Source: Thiotrichaceae bacterium (GTDB lineage Bacteria; Pseudomonadota; Gammaproteobacteria; Beggiatoales; Beggiatoaceae). Taken from it: a stretch of 39,833 bases of DNA. Position numbers and translations under genes: made by a program. This document shows positions 15,980-24,084 of the stretch, in pieces. The notes below the pieces were generated by a model. The model did no database searches. It was not told the DNA's origin and was given only the letters and a program-made list of their open reading frames with translations. Where the stretch lies: contig JADGDF010000020.1 of the NCBI GenBank assembly GCA_016745055.1, forward strand, positions 1-39,833, in the 5' to 3' direction. Position 1 is the first letter of the stretch. Each line of letters begins with the position of its first letter.

Positions 15980-16114
15980 CGCTGCGAGGCATGGATGCCG
16001 AGTAGTCGCGACTGGCGCTCAAAAATAGTATAAAACAGTATGCAAGGGCGATAGTCCTTGACGTGCGTTTTTGCTATTTTTGACAACGACTCCAACGTCA
16101 TGGTGGAGTAGGCT
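15980..16114 (-). repeat. Right arm of ~140-bp inverted repeat
   Basis: Starts CGCTGCGAGGCATGG and ends GGTGGAGTAGGCT. It is an inverted copy of 15382-15529, lacking about 13 bases near the inner end. It begins 13 bp after the stop of the enclosed gene fragment. Confidence 0.85.
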
Positions 16115-16271
16115 AACGGAGATTTATAGATTAAATCATATAATACATAATTATTTATTATAATTACAAATAAAATTCCAGATAGTTCCAATATGGTTTT
16201 CGATTTTTAAAGACAGAGCTTTTCTGACCAAGCAAGAAGCCCGTTGGCGCAGTGCAGAAAAACTAAACCTG

Positions 16272-16787
16272 TCAAGTTTTCACCGGATAACGCCGCCAAC
16301 TGAATAAATTATTAAATAATAGTGCAATAACTAAAATGACAAATATGTTAAGCAGAACAGGTATAAATACGTAAATATAACCTAATTCCAAAATTTCTTG
16401 CCCACCAACCACGGCAGTTAAAGCTGTTGCTCCTCCAGGAGGATGCACACAGTCACAGTATTGCATCAGAATAATGGCAACAGACACTGCTAAAGCAGCT
16501 GCAATTAGGGGATCAGCAACTCCCTGTGCGCAAGTGACTCCAACAATAGCAGCAATGCTGTGCCCACCAATTAAAGCTCGAGGCTGTGATAATTTGCCTT
16601 GAGGTACAGCAAATAGTAATACAGCAGACGCGCCCATTGATGCAACGATCATAGGTAAACTTTGAAGAGCAAACAAGTCACGGCTGGTAAAAATAATGGC
16701 AGCAATCGCAATAAAGCTACCTATCAACGAAACCAGTTTATCAATATGGCACTGATATTTGTTTTGCTTGATGGGGAAAGTCATCAT
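16272..16787 (-). CDS. HPP-family integral membrane protein
   Basis: A 171-aa protein with about five hydrophobic segments and the family signature CVHPPGGATAL (residues ~114-124). HPP proteins of cyanobacteria and chloroplasts have been linked to nitrite transport. As the last gene of a nitrite/nitrate-type molybdoenzyme operon, a role in moving nitrite or nitrate is plausible but inferred. The start is ATG 16787 or 16784; it follows the chaperone stop by 14 bp without a strong ribosome site, suggesting coupling. Its 3' 154 bp are duplicated at 9685-9838. Confidence 0.85.
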   Translation of the reverse strand: MMTFPIKQNKYQCHIDKLVSLIGSFIAIAAIIFTSRDLFALQSLPMIVASMGASAVLLFAVPQGKLSQPRALIGGHSIAAIVGVTCAQGVADPLIAAALAVSVAIILMQYCDCVHPPGGATALTAVVGGQEILELGYIYVFIPVLLNIFVILVIALLFNNLFSWRRYPVKT

Positions 16788-16801
16788 TTCACTAGTAACT
16801 T

Positions 16802-17497
16802 TTAAGCTGGAACCACATCACATTCATAAGGAGTGCCTTGTTCATCACTGATTGGCTCTGCTGTTGATTCTGGTAAAGGTAATTGATTTGCTGTGACAAT
16901 GCCATCCCAGGTTTTTTCTAATAACTGTGATAAAAGTTGATAGTAAGCCAATGAGGTTGTGTTAGTTAATTTGTCACAAAAAGCGGTGATCCATTCGCCT
17001 AAATGATCTCCTTGAAATGAGGCAAGGGCTTGATGTGTCGTTTTAGATGACGTTTCATCATCTGCTCGGGATAACATAACCAGGAGTAAGGCTGCAAATT
17101 CCAGCTCACAAATTAAATGATCCGCTTTTTCGGTTGCATTTTCTGCTAATTGAAAACCAAAAGCACGATAGAATCCAGCAATATCGGCTAAGATTGCGCC
17201 TTTGTCGCGTCGAATAAATCCAGATTCATTAATTGGGCAGGCAACACCACCTTCAAACAAGTAGGTATGTTCTTCTGTCAACTCCTCTAAATTACTATTT
17301 TCTGCGTATTGTCTCAATTGTTGATACAAACTCTCCAAATTAGACGCATTTGATATTCCTGTATTGTCAGCTAATGCTTGAATATCTGTGACTTCTTGTT
17401 GTAATAAAGTAAACGTTTTATCAGAAGGGGGCGCTAGTAATTGTGCAAGCAGTAAAAGTAAGTCAGCCTGGGCGAGTTGGTTAATTTTTTGAGACAT
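16802..17497 (-). CDS. TorD/NarJ-type molybdoenzyme chaperone
   Basis: A 231-aa all-helical protein. The family signature region LTEEHTYLFEGGVACPINES lies in the first half, followed by GFYRAFGFQL and DHLICELEFAALLL typical of TorD/DmsD/NarJ-like chaperones. Such proteins bind the Tat signal of the apo-catalytic subunit and help cofactor loading. ATG 17497 is preferred over 17509 because GGAA lies 6 bases upstream. Encoded after the gamma subunit and just before the HPP gene, it corresponds to the delta subunit of ebd/pcr-type operons. It is cytoplasmic and not part of the final enzyme. Confidence 0.85.
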   Translation of the reverse strand: MSQKINQLAQADLLLLLAQLLAPPSDKTFTLLQQEVTDIQALADNTGISNASNLESLYQQLRQYAENSNLEELTEEHTYLFEGGVACPINESGFIRRDKGAILADIAGFYRAFGFQLAENATEKADHLICELEFAALLLVMLSRADDETSSKTTHQALASFQGDHLGEWITAFCDKLTNTTSLAYYQLLSQLLEKTWDGIVTANQLPLPESTAEPISDEQGTPYECDVVPA

Positions 17498-17519
17498 GGT
17501 AAGTTCCATTTATTTAACA

Positions 17520-17559
17520 GGAGTGCAAAACTTGTTTTGCAAGATAAATCTTGCACTCC
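17520..17559. repeat. Hairpin repeat between gamma and chaperone genes
   Basis: GGAGTGCAA (17520-17528) pairs exactly with TTGCACTCC (17551-17559). The inside holds alternative short stems (CTTG/CAAG). It may stabilise or attenuate the operon mRNA. Confidence 0.6.
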
Positions 17560-17574
17560 TTCAAAGTTTATTTG

Positions 17575-17646
17575 TTGCCAAGCTTTGCTTTGCGAATTTG
17601 GGAAGCTGCTCTTCCTTGGCAAACACTCCCAAACAGAGCTTGGGAG
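17575..17646. repeat. Palindromic repeat cluster 3' of gamma gene
   Basis: TTGCCAAG (17575) pairs with CTTGGCAA (17615-17622), and CTCCCAA (17626) with TTGGGAG (17640-17646). The sequence is related to the array at 18672-18766 on the other side of the gamma gene. Confidence 0.65.
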
Positions 17647-17687
17647 CGAGTTTTTACTTGGGTGAGATCAATAAAGTTAGAGAAAAA

Positions 17688-18533
17688 TTATTGCAACTGG
17701 TACTCTACCCAACTTGACCAATGTTTTTTGCCACCCACATTGCCTTTATCTCCTAACCACAAGGCAAACGCCACCTGTCCTTTATCTTTGAACTGATGAT
17801 CATTAGGATCATCTGTTGTTAAAGGACGAGCAAAGACCACTTGCCATTGCCCATTTTGCCAAACACCTTTGGACAACGTGACACTATTATCCTGGTGAGT
17901 TAACGTTCCCCAACCTTCGGCAACTAACTCTTCTGCAGGTTGACTGCGACTAAACATTGACATAGGGTTTCCTGCTTGTTTGGCAATAAACCATTGTTGA
18001 GCTGCCGGATTTTGAAAATCTTCTGGAATACGATAAGGATGTTCGCCATCTGCAAACCAGTACAAATCCGACCAATAATTAGGATACAAGTCTTGCACAT
18101 CTTGAAAACCAACATCCTGGTCTTTTTGCCATAAGCCTTTCCAGTACAAAATTTGTACTTTTGCACCTTTATGACCCATCATGGGCGCGGCATTTTCTCC
18201 TAATGGAAATTCCAGAGCCACTGCATCCGAGAAACGTTGAGTGTCGACATTAAAATCCGCCGTTGCATCGGCCCAAGTCACACGCCAGGCAATGTTTTTC
18301 CCATCGCTTAGCGCTTGCACGGTGAGCTTATCAACAGACGCTGTTGCCAATGCAGGCATTGCCATTTGTTGCGGTAAGATAATGACGTCTTGGGTAGGCG
18401 CTTTTTGCCAGCTTTCAGCCAAAGGATCAACAGGCACGTCACCAGAAATAGAGGTGACTGCAATGGGCGCTGCTAATAGCATTGTAGCCCATGAAAATAG
18501 CAGGAGGGTAAAAATAGTTTGAAATGCTCTCAT
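17688..18533 (-). CDS. Periplasmic haem-b (gamma) subunit of type II molybdoenzyme
   Basis: A 281-aa protein with a Sec signal peptide (MRAFQTIFTLLLFSWATMLLA, cleavage near residue 21-22). The mature part resembles the ethylbenzene dehydrogenase/DdhC/SerC haem-binding domain. Visible blocks are DGKNIAWRVTWADATAD, DAVALEFPLG, a Met-rich APMMGH segment and a C-terminal GGKKHWSSW, where the family uses one Met and one Lys as axial ligands of a b haem. GGAGAAGG precedes the ATG. It would receive electrons from, or give them to, the beta subunit's Fe-S chain. No NarI-like membrane cytochrome is encoded. The operon order alpha-beta-gamma-chaperone matches ebd and pcr operons rather than ser or ddh. 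Confidence 0.8.
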   Translation of the reverse strand: MRAFQTIFTLLLFSWATMLLAAPIAVTSISGDVPVDPLAESWQKAPTQDVIILPQQMAMPALATASVDKLTVQALSDGKNIAWRVTWADATADFNVDTQRFSDAVALEFPLGENAAPMMGHKGAKVQILYWKGLWQKDQDVGFQDVQDLYPNYWSDLYWFADGEHPYRIPEDFQNPAAQQWFIAKQAGNPMSMFSRSQPAEELVAEGWGTLTHQDNSVTLSKGVWQNGQWQVVFARPLTTDDPNDHQFKDKGQVAFALWLGDKGNVGGKKHWSSWVEYQLQ

Positions 18534-18586
18534 TGTCCTTCTCCAATCTAACGAGGGTAAAATATAAAGAACATGGTATGTCTGCT

Positions 18587-18616
18587 CTGGTTCCCACGCT
18601 AGAGTGTGGGAACCAG
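18587..18616. repeat. Palindrome CTGGTTCCCACGCT type
   Basis: 14-bp arms (CTGGTTCCCACGCT / AGTGTGGGAACCAG, one mismatch) around AG. A decayed second copy (CTGGTTCCCACGCTGGAGCA) begins at 18784. Confidence 0.7.
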
Positions 18617-18633
18617 ATGAAGATTCTCAGACA

Positions 18634-18664
18634 GACCTGGTAGGTTTTGAAAACCTGCCAGGTC
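18634..18664. repeat. Dispersed palindrome, GACCTGGCAGGTTTT type
   Basis: GACCTGGTAGGTTTT, then GAAAACCTGCCAGGTC. Same family as 3187-3217, with one arm mismatch. Confidence 0.75.
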
Positions 18665-18671
18665 TTTCTCG

Positions 18672-18766
18672 TTACCAAGCTCTGCTTGGTAATGCTTGCT
18701 AGCAAAGCTCTGCTTTGCGGGAAAGCAGAGCTTCCCGTGCAGACACTCCCAAGCAGAGCTTGGGAG
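18672..18766. repeat. Array of four hairpins, three with AAGC-NNN-GCTT cores
   Basis: In order: TTACCAAGC-tct-GCTTGGTAA (18672-18692); GCAAAGC-tct-GCTTTGC (18702-18718); CGGGAA-N8-TTCCCG (18718-18737); CTCCCAAGC-aga-GCTTGGGAG (18746-18766). The outer arms differ from copy to copy but stay complementary. Confidence 0.8.
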
Positions 18767-18840
18767 CGAGAGGTCGTGATTACTCTGGTTCCCACGCTGG
18801 AGCATAGGAACGAGATGCAATAATGTTCACTTCTTTTGCT

Positions 18841-18861
18841 CCCCTCCTTACCAAGGAGGGG
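18841..18861. repeat. CCCCTCCTT/AAGGAGGGG dispersed hairpin
   Basis: 9-bp arms around ACC, followed by CTGGGGGTGG. I have seen this sequence as a dispersed repeat in many unrelated bacterial genomes. It lies 26 bp after the beta-subunit stop. Confidence 0.65.
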
Positions 18862-18886
18862 CTGGGGGTGGTTAACTTACTAATTA

Positions 18887-20014
18887 TTAAGTCGTATTAT
18901 GCCGATACACATCAAAGCGTTTATCATAATGATCACGAATGTAAGTGTGTTCTGTGAAAGGCACTCGGGCAACTTCTTCACCTTTCACATCCCAACCAAT
19001 GACTTCGTTCTCATTCACTTTAAATTTCGTCACAATCCGCGTAGTCGCCCCAAACAGCAACAGTGCACCCAAAAGTTCCTTATCATTTTTGAGTGTACTG
19101 TACATGGCCTTAGCTTTTTCAACATTGGGGCCAAACAACTGACCTAAAAAACCATCGGGGACGTGTACAGGCGGAATGTAATATACATTTGGCCCTGTGC
19201 CAAATTGTGGATAAAGAGGTAACGCCAATTGACGAATTTTGACGATATAATCCAAAGGATTATCGGCTTGCGGTTCACCTTGTGTGCTGAGAAAGCCGTG
19301 CAGACGAATCTTGCCAATACAAGACTCCACGCATAAAGCCACTTCACCTTGCTCAACCCGAGGATAACAGCCAATGCATTTTTCACTGGTACGACTGATC
19401 ATATTAAAGAATGTTTTTTTGTAAGGGCAAGCTTTCACACATTCCTGATAACCACGGCAACGTTCTTGATCTATCAGTACAATGCCATCTTCATCCCGTT
19501 TATACACCGCCTTACGTGGACAAGCAGCAACGCAAGCGGGGTTATCACAATGGTTACAAATACGCGCCAGATAAAACATCCACATGGGGTGTACACCAGA
19601 AAAATGCCCCCCTTGCTCTACCGTGCCAGTAATATCATCTTCCCCCAAATTCAGTGCGGAATAATCATCCGGCGTTGGGTGATGTCCCGTAGGTGAGTCT
19701 AATGGCCCATGATCTTCAAAAATCGTCTTGGTTTTTAAAACACCATTTTGCCATTGTGCAGGTTCGCGTTGTTCCAATAACTTCAAATCCCAGGTAGTGG
19801 GGTAACCACCATAGGGTTTGGTTTCAACGTTATTCCAAAAAATGGTTTCCTCACCTTTGGCACTGGTCCAACAGGTTTTGCAAGCAATGGTGCAGGTTTG
19901 ACATTCAATACATTTGTTAATGTCAAAAATATAGGCAACTTGCTTTTGCGGTGGCGGAGCATCATACGGATATTCGATGTCGCGGCCCAATTGCCAGTTA
20001 GTACGTGTAGGCAT
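18887..20014 (-). CDS. Iron-sulfur (beta) subunit, NarH/NxrB type
   Basis: A 375-aa protein with four Cys clusters: I C35-C38-C41-C45; II C153-C156-C161-C165; III C186-x2-Y189-x2-C192-x3-C196; IV C213-C216-C228-C232. In NarH a Trp occupies the Y189 position and cluster III is 3Fe-4S; Tyr there is seen in other type II beta subunits, so the same is expected here. There is no signal peptide; it would be exported by the Tat pathway with alpha. AGGAG precedes the ATG, and it starts 12 bp after alpha. The gene product carries electrons between the Mo site and the gamma haem. Confidence 0.9.
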   Translation of the reverse strand: MPTRTNWQLGRDIEYPYDAPPPQKQVAYIFDINKCIECQTCTIACKTCWTSAKGEETIFWNNVETKPYGGYPTTWDLKLLEQREPAQWQNGVLKTKTIFEDHGPLDSPTGHHPTPDDYSALNLGEDDITGTVEQGGHFSGVHPMWMFYLARICNHCDNPACVAACPRKAVYKRDEDGIVLIDQERCRGYQECVKACPYKKTFFNMISRTSEKCIGCYPRVEQGEVALCVESCIGKIRLHGFLSTQGEPQADNPLDYIVKIRQLALPLYPQFGTGPNVYYIPPVHVPDGFLGQLFGPNVEKAKAMYSTLKNDKELLGALLLFGATTRIVTKFKVNENEVIGWDVKGEEVARVPFTEHTYIRDHYDKRFDVYRHNTT

Positions 20015-20026
20015 TAGTAATCTCCT

Positions 20027-23000
20027 TTAACTGAGCATTGAAATGAATTGACCCGCGATAAATTGCTTCAAGCTGTCGCGTTCATAGGTGGGACGTAATC
20101 CTTTGGCTGCAGGTGCCCATAACCCTTCACCGCCTAACCCGCCAGCTTCTGCTTTGGTAATTTTGACATAGGCTTCACGCGGTGCACCCGTGGGACAATG
20201 AACGTCAGGCACAAAGCCTTGAGCCATTTTTTGTCCCAGCAAACCTTTAACGTATAAAGAATCTGTCATCCAGGTTGGTTTTAACCAGCCTCGGGTACAG
20301 CTTTGATGACTGCCGCCTCGGAAAATAGATTGATAGCCGGTTTCCGCTGATTTTGCCAATCCAGTGGAATTGGTTTTCTGTGCTTTAACGGTGCCAAAAG
20401 AAGCACTGTACATGTTATGCCACATGCGCGTCACGCCACGCGGTGTACCAGGATAGTAGCGTGCCCGTACTAATAAACGCGCCACTTCATACCCTTCAGG
20501 ATTATTTTGCCATTTACGGAAAGGACGATCATGCGGATCAGCATCCACATAGACATAATCCCCATCTTCAACGCCTAACGCTTTAGCATCCATTGGGTTA
20601 ATATCAATATAAGCTTCGGTCACAAACGGCATGCGCTTATCACGACGCAACATATCACCAAAAGGGCCAAACCAAGCGGCAACAATATCGGTATCAACCG
20701 CAGTCGTATGCGCACCATGTCGATATTTTGGCGTATGGAAAATAAAACCGTGCCCAATTTCGTTGAGTGGATGTACGCTAGCCAAGACTTCTTCCACCGT
20801 TTTAATGACATGACGGGCCTGGCGAGTATCACCAGAAATATCACTTGAACTCACCCCGTAATCTTCTGGAGATTTTGGCTTTAACAAAGGATGTGTTGTG
20901 GCAACAATCACATTAGGTTCAAAGAAGGTTGAATCAATGGGTTCGCGGTGAATAACCATGTTCTCGCCACTGTCACGAAATTCTGGCTCTTCACGGTAAA
21001 ATTCCAAGCGTCCACTCTTGGTATACCAGGGCTTGTCCTCGTTGCCTTGTTCCCAAGCTCCAATTTTGGGATACGTCCGCGTTTGAATAATAGCTGGAAT
21101 ACCTTCTGCGGCTTTCTTCTCCAAATCTTCAATTTTATAACCGCGCATGACATTGGAATGATCCAGCACCCGTTGGATGTACGTCCGCATTTGCCCATTG
21201 TCCATGAAATGCCAATACGCTTCATGACGGTCATCACCCGTGGCTTGTCCAATCGCTTTACAAATACCTGCAGCCACTTCATTATCCGAACGGGTATCAT
21301 GAATCCGTTTTAAAGGTGTAGCAGGAAAAACGTATAAAAATGGGTTAGTGACGCTGATACTCATGTCGGGGTATTTGAGCTCTGCCCAACTGTCCACGGC
21401 AAACACAATATCTGCATATTCACAACTGGCTGTCCACCACCACTCATTTTGCGCGACGAATTCAACTCTGGATAACACATTAATCACAAAATCATAATGA
21501 CCTTTGACATTACCAATCAACGAGTTAGAGTTACTGACATGCACAGCTTTAGTCGGCGTAGGAATGTGGGTTTTACCTGTAAGGACCGTTTTCCCCATGC
21601 GTAAAATGGTGTCACCATGATTGAAATAATGGACACTTTCAGCTTTCCAACGCTTATTTAATTTCGCTGGTTTATTAGGGTCTAATTCAGGATTAAAGGG
21701 GTCTTCACCAATGTATTGTGGTAACCCGTTAAAAAAGCTGGCACGGTAATTACCCGCATAGCTGCCCACATTGCCACTGATTTTACCCAAGTTACGGGTT
21801 AATGCGGCGACAAGGAAAATCGCCCGATCTTTTAAATCATTGTTGAAGAACTGATTAGGGCCCATGCCCACGGTAAACAACGTTTTTTCAGGATTTGCCC
21901 CAATTTGCCGCGCTAAACCTTGAATTGCTGCCTCTGGTGCCCACGTCAGTTTTGCGACTTTGTCTGGGGTATACGTACTATCCAATAACTCTTTGGTCGC
22001 ATCAAAGACGGTGCGACAGGTAATGGTTTCACCTGAAGCCAGAGTCACTTGAAATTCACCGTTTAATTCGGGATTCACGCCTAATTGGGCAAAATGTTTG
22101 CTGACTTGGTCGCGATTAATAGCCACGGGTTGTTTTTTGTTCGCATCCCAAATGACAAAATCACCCCAGTCTTCGCGTTGTTTTTCATTCAATACCAAAG
22201 CAGGTTGTTTATGAATAGGTGGGCCTTTTTCACCTGCTTTGATCATCACAATACTGTTTTTCAACGTAGCCAATTTATAATCTGTAAATACATCGCTAGC
22301 ACGTAGCATTTCGCCCGTATCCATGCGAACTAATAAGGGCAAATCTGTGTTTGCCTTCACATAAGCATCATCAAATAATTTTTCACTGATAAGCACTTGC
22401 GCAATACCCAGGGCCAATGCTGGTGTGGTACCTGGGCGAACAATAATAGCTTCATCGGCTTTACTGCTAGTGGCGCTGTACTCTACTGCAATCACGACCA
22501 CTTTCGTGCCTTTCATGCGAGCTTCCGTCATCCAATGGGAATCAGGCATTTTAGTGGTAATCCAGTTCATGCCCCACACGAGCAATAAATTGGCATGTTC
22601 CACATTACATAAGTCAAAATCGTTAGTTTGTTGCCCTGTTACCATGGGGTGGCCAGGCGGTAAATCAGTATGCCAACTGTAATTGTCAAATCCGCGTCCA
22701 CCCAAGGATTCTTTTTCTCCCTTGCCGCGAATTTTATCGTCTAGCAACGCCATGGCATTCGCTTCACGATATTGAGCAAACACGCGCGTCATCCCTAAAG
22801 GAGGCATCCCTCCTCTGAATTTCAACGTTTGAGTACCCGCCCCTTTGGTTGCATCAACCATCAGAGGATCGTAACCTTGGGCCAATAAGCGTTGTTTACC
22901 CGCTTCACCAGAATAGGTTTGGGCGATATTGGTCAATGCTTTGCCTGCAAATTCAAACGCATCATCCCAGGAAACGGCAACCCAGCTATCTCTACCACGT

Positions 23001-23509
23001 TGCAAATATTTTTGATCAACGGCTCCTGTGTTTTCATCACGCGGAAAATCAGACTTTACCCATTCCATAAAGCCTTTACGCACCATGGGTCGTTTACAAC
23101 GCCGGTCGCCATAAAAACGCCGCACTAAGGCTAGACCTTTTTGACAACAACGTGGGTCCCAGCGTTGTCCAGCTTGATTACCATCTAAATCAGTGGCTTT
23201 TTGATAGCCGTAAGTAGGTGCAATGCGCGTAACAACGCCATTTTTTACAAAACCACGTAATAAACAGTTGTGAGTATCGTTAGGTGCACACAGGAAAGTA
23301 AAAGAAGAATCGTAATGATATAAGTCGCGATACGTTTTTTCCCAATCACGGTTGGGATATTGAGAGAGAGGATTAGCAATATCAACAGGACTGAGCAATT
23401 GCATTGCAGAAACAGTCTGTTGTGAAATAAGGGCAACACTGGCCCCTGTAGCAGCCGTTTGAAATAGAAATTGACGGCGGGAAATATTGGAGGACTGTGA
23501 ATTTGACAT
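20027..23509 (-). CDS. Catalytic molybdopterin (alpha) subunit, Nxr/Nar-like, Tat-exported
   Basis: A 1160-aa type II DMSO-reductase-family enzyme. The Tat signal SRRQFLF (10-16) and hydrophobic run show periplasmic export with beta as hitch-hiker. The FS0 ligands read C74-x3-D78-x3-C82-x39-C122, where E. coli NarG has His-Cys-Cys-Cys. Asp282 in HTDLPPGHP aligns with the Mo ligand Asp222 of NarG, and GTTPALALG and the C-terminal molybdopterin-binding domain are present. Length and sequence look closest to periplasmic Nxr of Nitrospira/anammox and to Nar; selenate, chlorate, perchlorate or dimethylsulfide substrates cannot be excluded. AAGGAG precedes the ATG. Direction (nitrite oxidation or nitrate reduction) cannot be read from sequence. 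Confidence 0.85.
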   Translation of the reverse strand: MSNSQSSNISRRQFLFQTAATGASVALISQQTVSAMQLLSPVDIANPLSQYPNRDWEKTYRDLYHYDSSFTFLCAPNDTHNCLLRGFVKNGVVTRIAPTYGYQKATDLDGNQAGQRWDPRCCQKGLALVRRFYGDRRCKRPMVRKGFMEWVKSDFPRDENTGAVDQKYLQRGRDSWVAVSWDDAFEFAGKALTNIAQTYSGEAGKQRLLAQGYDPLMVDATKGAGTQTLKFRGGMPPLGMTRVFAQYREANAMALLDDKIRGKGEKESLGGRGFDNYSWHTDLPPGHPMVTGQQTNDFDLCNVEHANLLLVWGMNWITTKMPDSHWMTEARMKGTKVVVIAVEYSATSSKADEAIIVRPGTTPALALGIAQVLISEKLFDDAYVKANTDLPLLVRMDTGEMLRASDVFTDYKLATLKNSIVMIKAGEKGPPIHKQPALVLNEKQREDWGDFVIWDANKKQPVAINRDQVSKHFAQLGVNPELNGEFQVTLASGETITCRTVFDATKELLDSTYTPDKVAKLTWAPEAAIQGLARQIGANPEKTLFTVGMGPNQFFNNDLKDRAIFLVAALTRNLGKISGNVGSYAGNYRASFFNGLPQYIGEDPFNPELDPNKPAKLNKRWKAESVHYFNHGDTILRMGKTVLTGKTHIPTPTKAVHVSNSNSLIGNVKGHYDFVINVLSRVEFVAQNEWWWTASCEYADIVFAVDSWAELKYPDMSISVTNPFLYVFPATPLKRIHDTRSDNEVAAGICKAIGQATGDDRHEAYWHFMDNGQMRTYIQRVLDHSNVMRGYKIEDLEKKAAEGIPAIIQTRTYPKIGAWEQGNEDKPWYTKSGRLEFYREEPEFRDSGENMVIHREPIDSTFFEPNVIVATTHPLLKPKSPEDYGVSSSDISGDTRQARHVIKTVEEVLASVHPLNEIGHGFIFHTPKYRHGAHTTAVDTDIVAAWFGPFGDMLRRDKRMPFVTEAYIDINPMDAKALGVEDGDYVYVDADPHDRPFRKWQNNPEGYEVARLLVRARYYPGTPRGVTRMWHNMYSASFGTVKAQKTNSTGLAKSAETGYQSIFRGGSHQSCTRGWLKPTWMTDSLYVKGLLGQKMAQGFVPDVHCPTGAPREAYVKITKAEAGGLGGEGLWAPAAKGLRPTYERDSLKQFIAGQFISMLS

Positions 23510-23570
23510 GAACGCTCCTTCGGTGGTTTACGTCAGGATACATCTTGGCTCAAATGTCAAATGGTATTCC

Positions 23571-23584
23571 TTGATCTAGATCAA
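23571..23584. promoter_or_regulatory. FNR/Anr-type operator
   Basis: TTGATCTAGATCAA is a perfect match to the FNR consensus TTGAT-N4-ATCAA. Its centre lies about 68 bp upstream of the alpha-subunit ATG, compatible with activation of the operon under oxygen limitation. It is over 450 bp from lon. Confidence 0.8.
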
Positions 23585-23944
23585 TTTTTTGTCATATTTT
23601 TATTTATAATAAGCCTATTATATGATCTCATGGCCGAAAAACAGTTTTTTATCTTGACTCCTATAATTGAGAAGTTGTAAAAATTCTAAAGTTTTGGATT
23701 TTGGCGTTATCTAAAACGTAGAATCAGTGATTTATAGTTCAAAAGGCTATTTTTTGAGATTTTTTACACAATTTTTTTGAAGGCTCAGCAGGTAAGGCAT
23801 TAAAATATTTTAATTTTCTAAGCATTCGACTATTTTTAGCTTAGTAATAGGTACCATTTATTTATACAAGGATTTTGCTATAAGTTATTAGTGCCGCCCA
23901 AAAACCGTTCACTCCCATAAACGTGAGGTTACACTGATTTTTTT

Positions 23945-23977
23945 CTTGACTTATACCAAGAATAGTACCATTATAAA
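23945..23977 (+). promoter_or_regulatory. Candidate lon promoter (sigma-32-like)
   Basis: CTTGACT (23945-23951), 15 bases, then ACCATTA (23967-23973) resembles the heat-shock pattern CTTGAAA-N13-CCCATNT. TATAAA at 23972-23977 offers an overlapping housekeeping -10. It lies about 110 bp before the lon start. Confidence 0.4.
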
Positions 23978-24084
23978 GTAAATTCGTTCGCCACTTAAGT
24001 AAAACAAGGCTGTCGAAAGAAAAAGATAGTCAAATATGATACCGAGCGGTGTCTAAATCAACAAAATTAATGAGGAATATACTA

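Larger units (their letters stand above)
18534..18886. other. Repeat-filled spacer between gamma and beta genes
   Basis: A 353-bp gap inside the operon with no gene. Almost all of it is palindromic repeats, listed separately. It is unusually long for a gap between subunit genes; alpha and beta are only 12 bp apart. Confidence 0.75.
23510..24084. other. Divergent regulatory region between molybdoenzyme operon and lon
   Basis: 575 bp, AT-rich, with no gene. It contains the FNR-type palindrome near the operon and the candidate heat-shock promoter near lon; the middle (about 23600-23930) shows nothing I can name. Confidence 0.6.

Noticed and set aside
18672-18766. CRISPR array
   Set aside because: Repeat units are hairpins of different sequence with no regular unique spacers and no cas genes are present.
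18439-18820. Minus-strand ORFs of 118 and 73 aa between gamma and beta genes
   Set aside because: They translate palindromic repeat arrays and have no homology-like features.
20620-23439. Multiple ORFs of 60-130 aa on both strands within the alpha-subunit gene
   Set aside because: All are shadows of the 1160-aa reading frame, which has clear domain structure.
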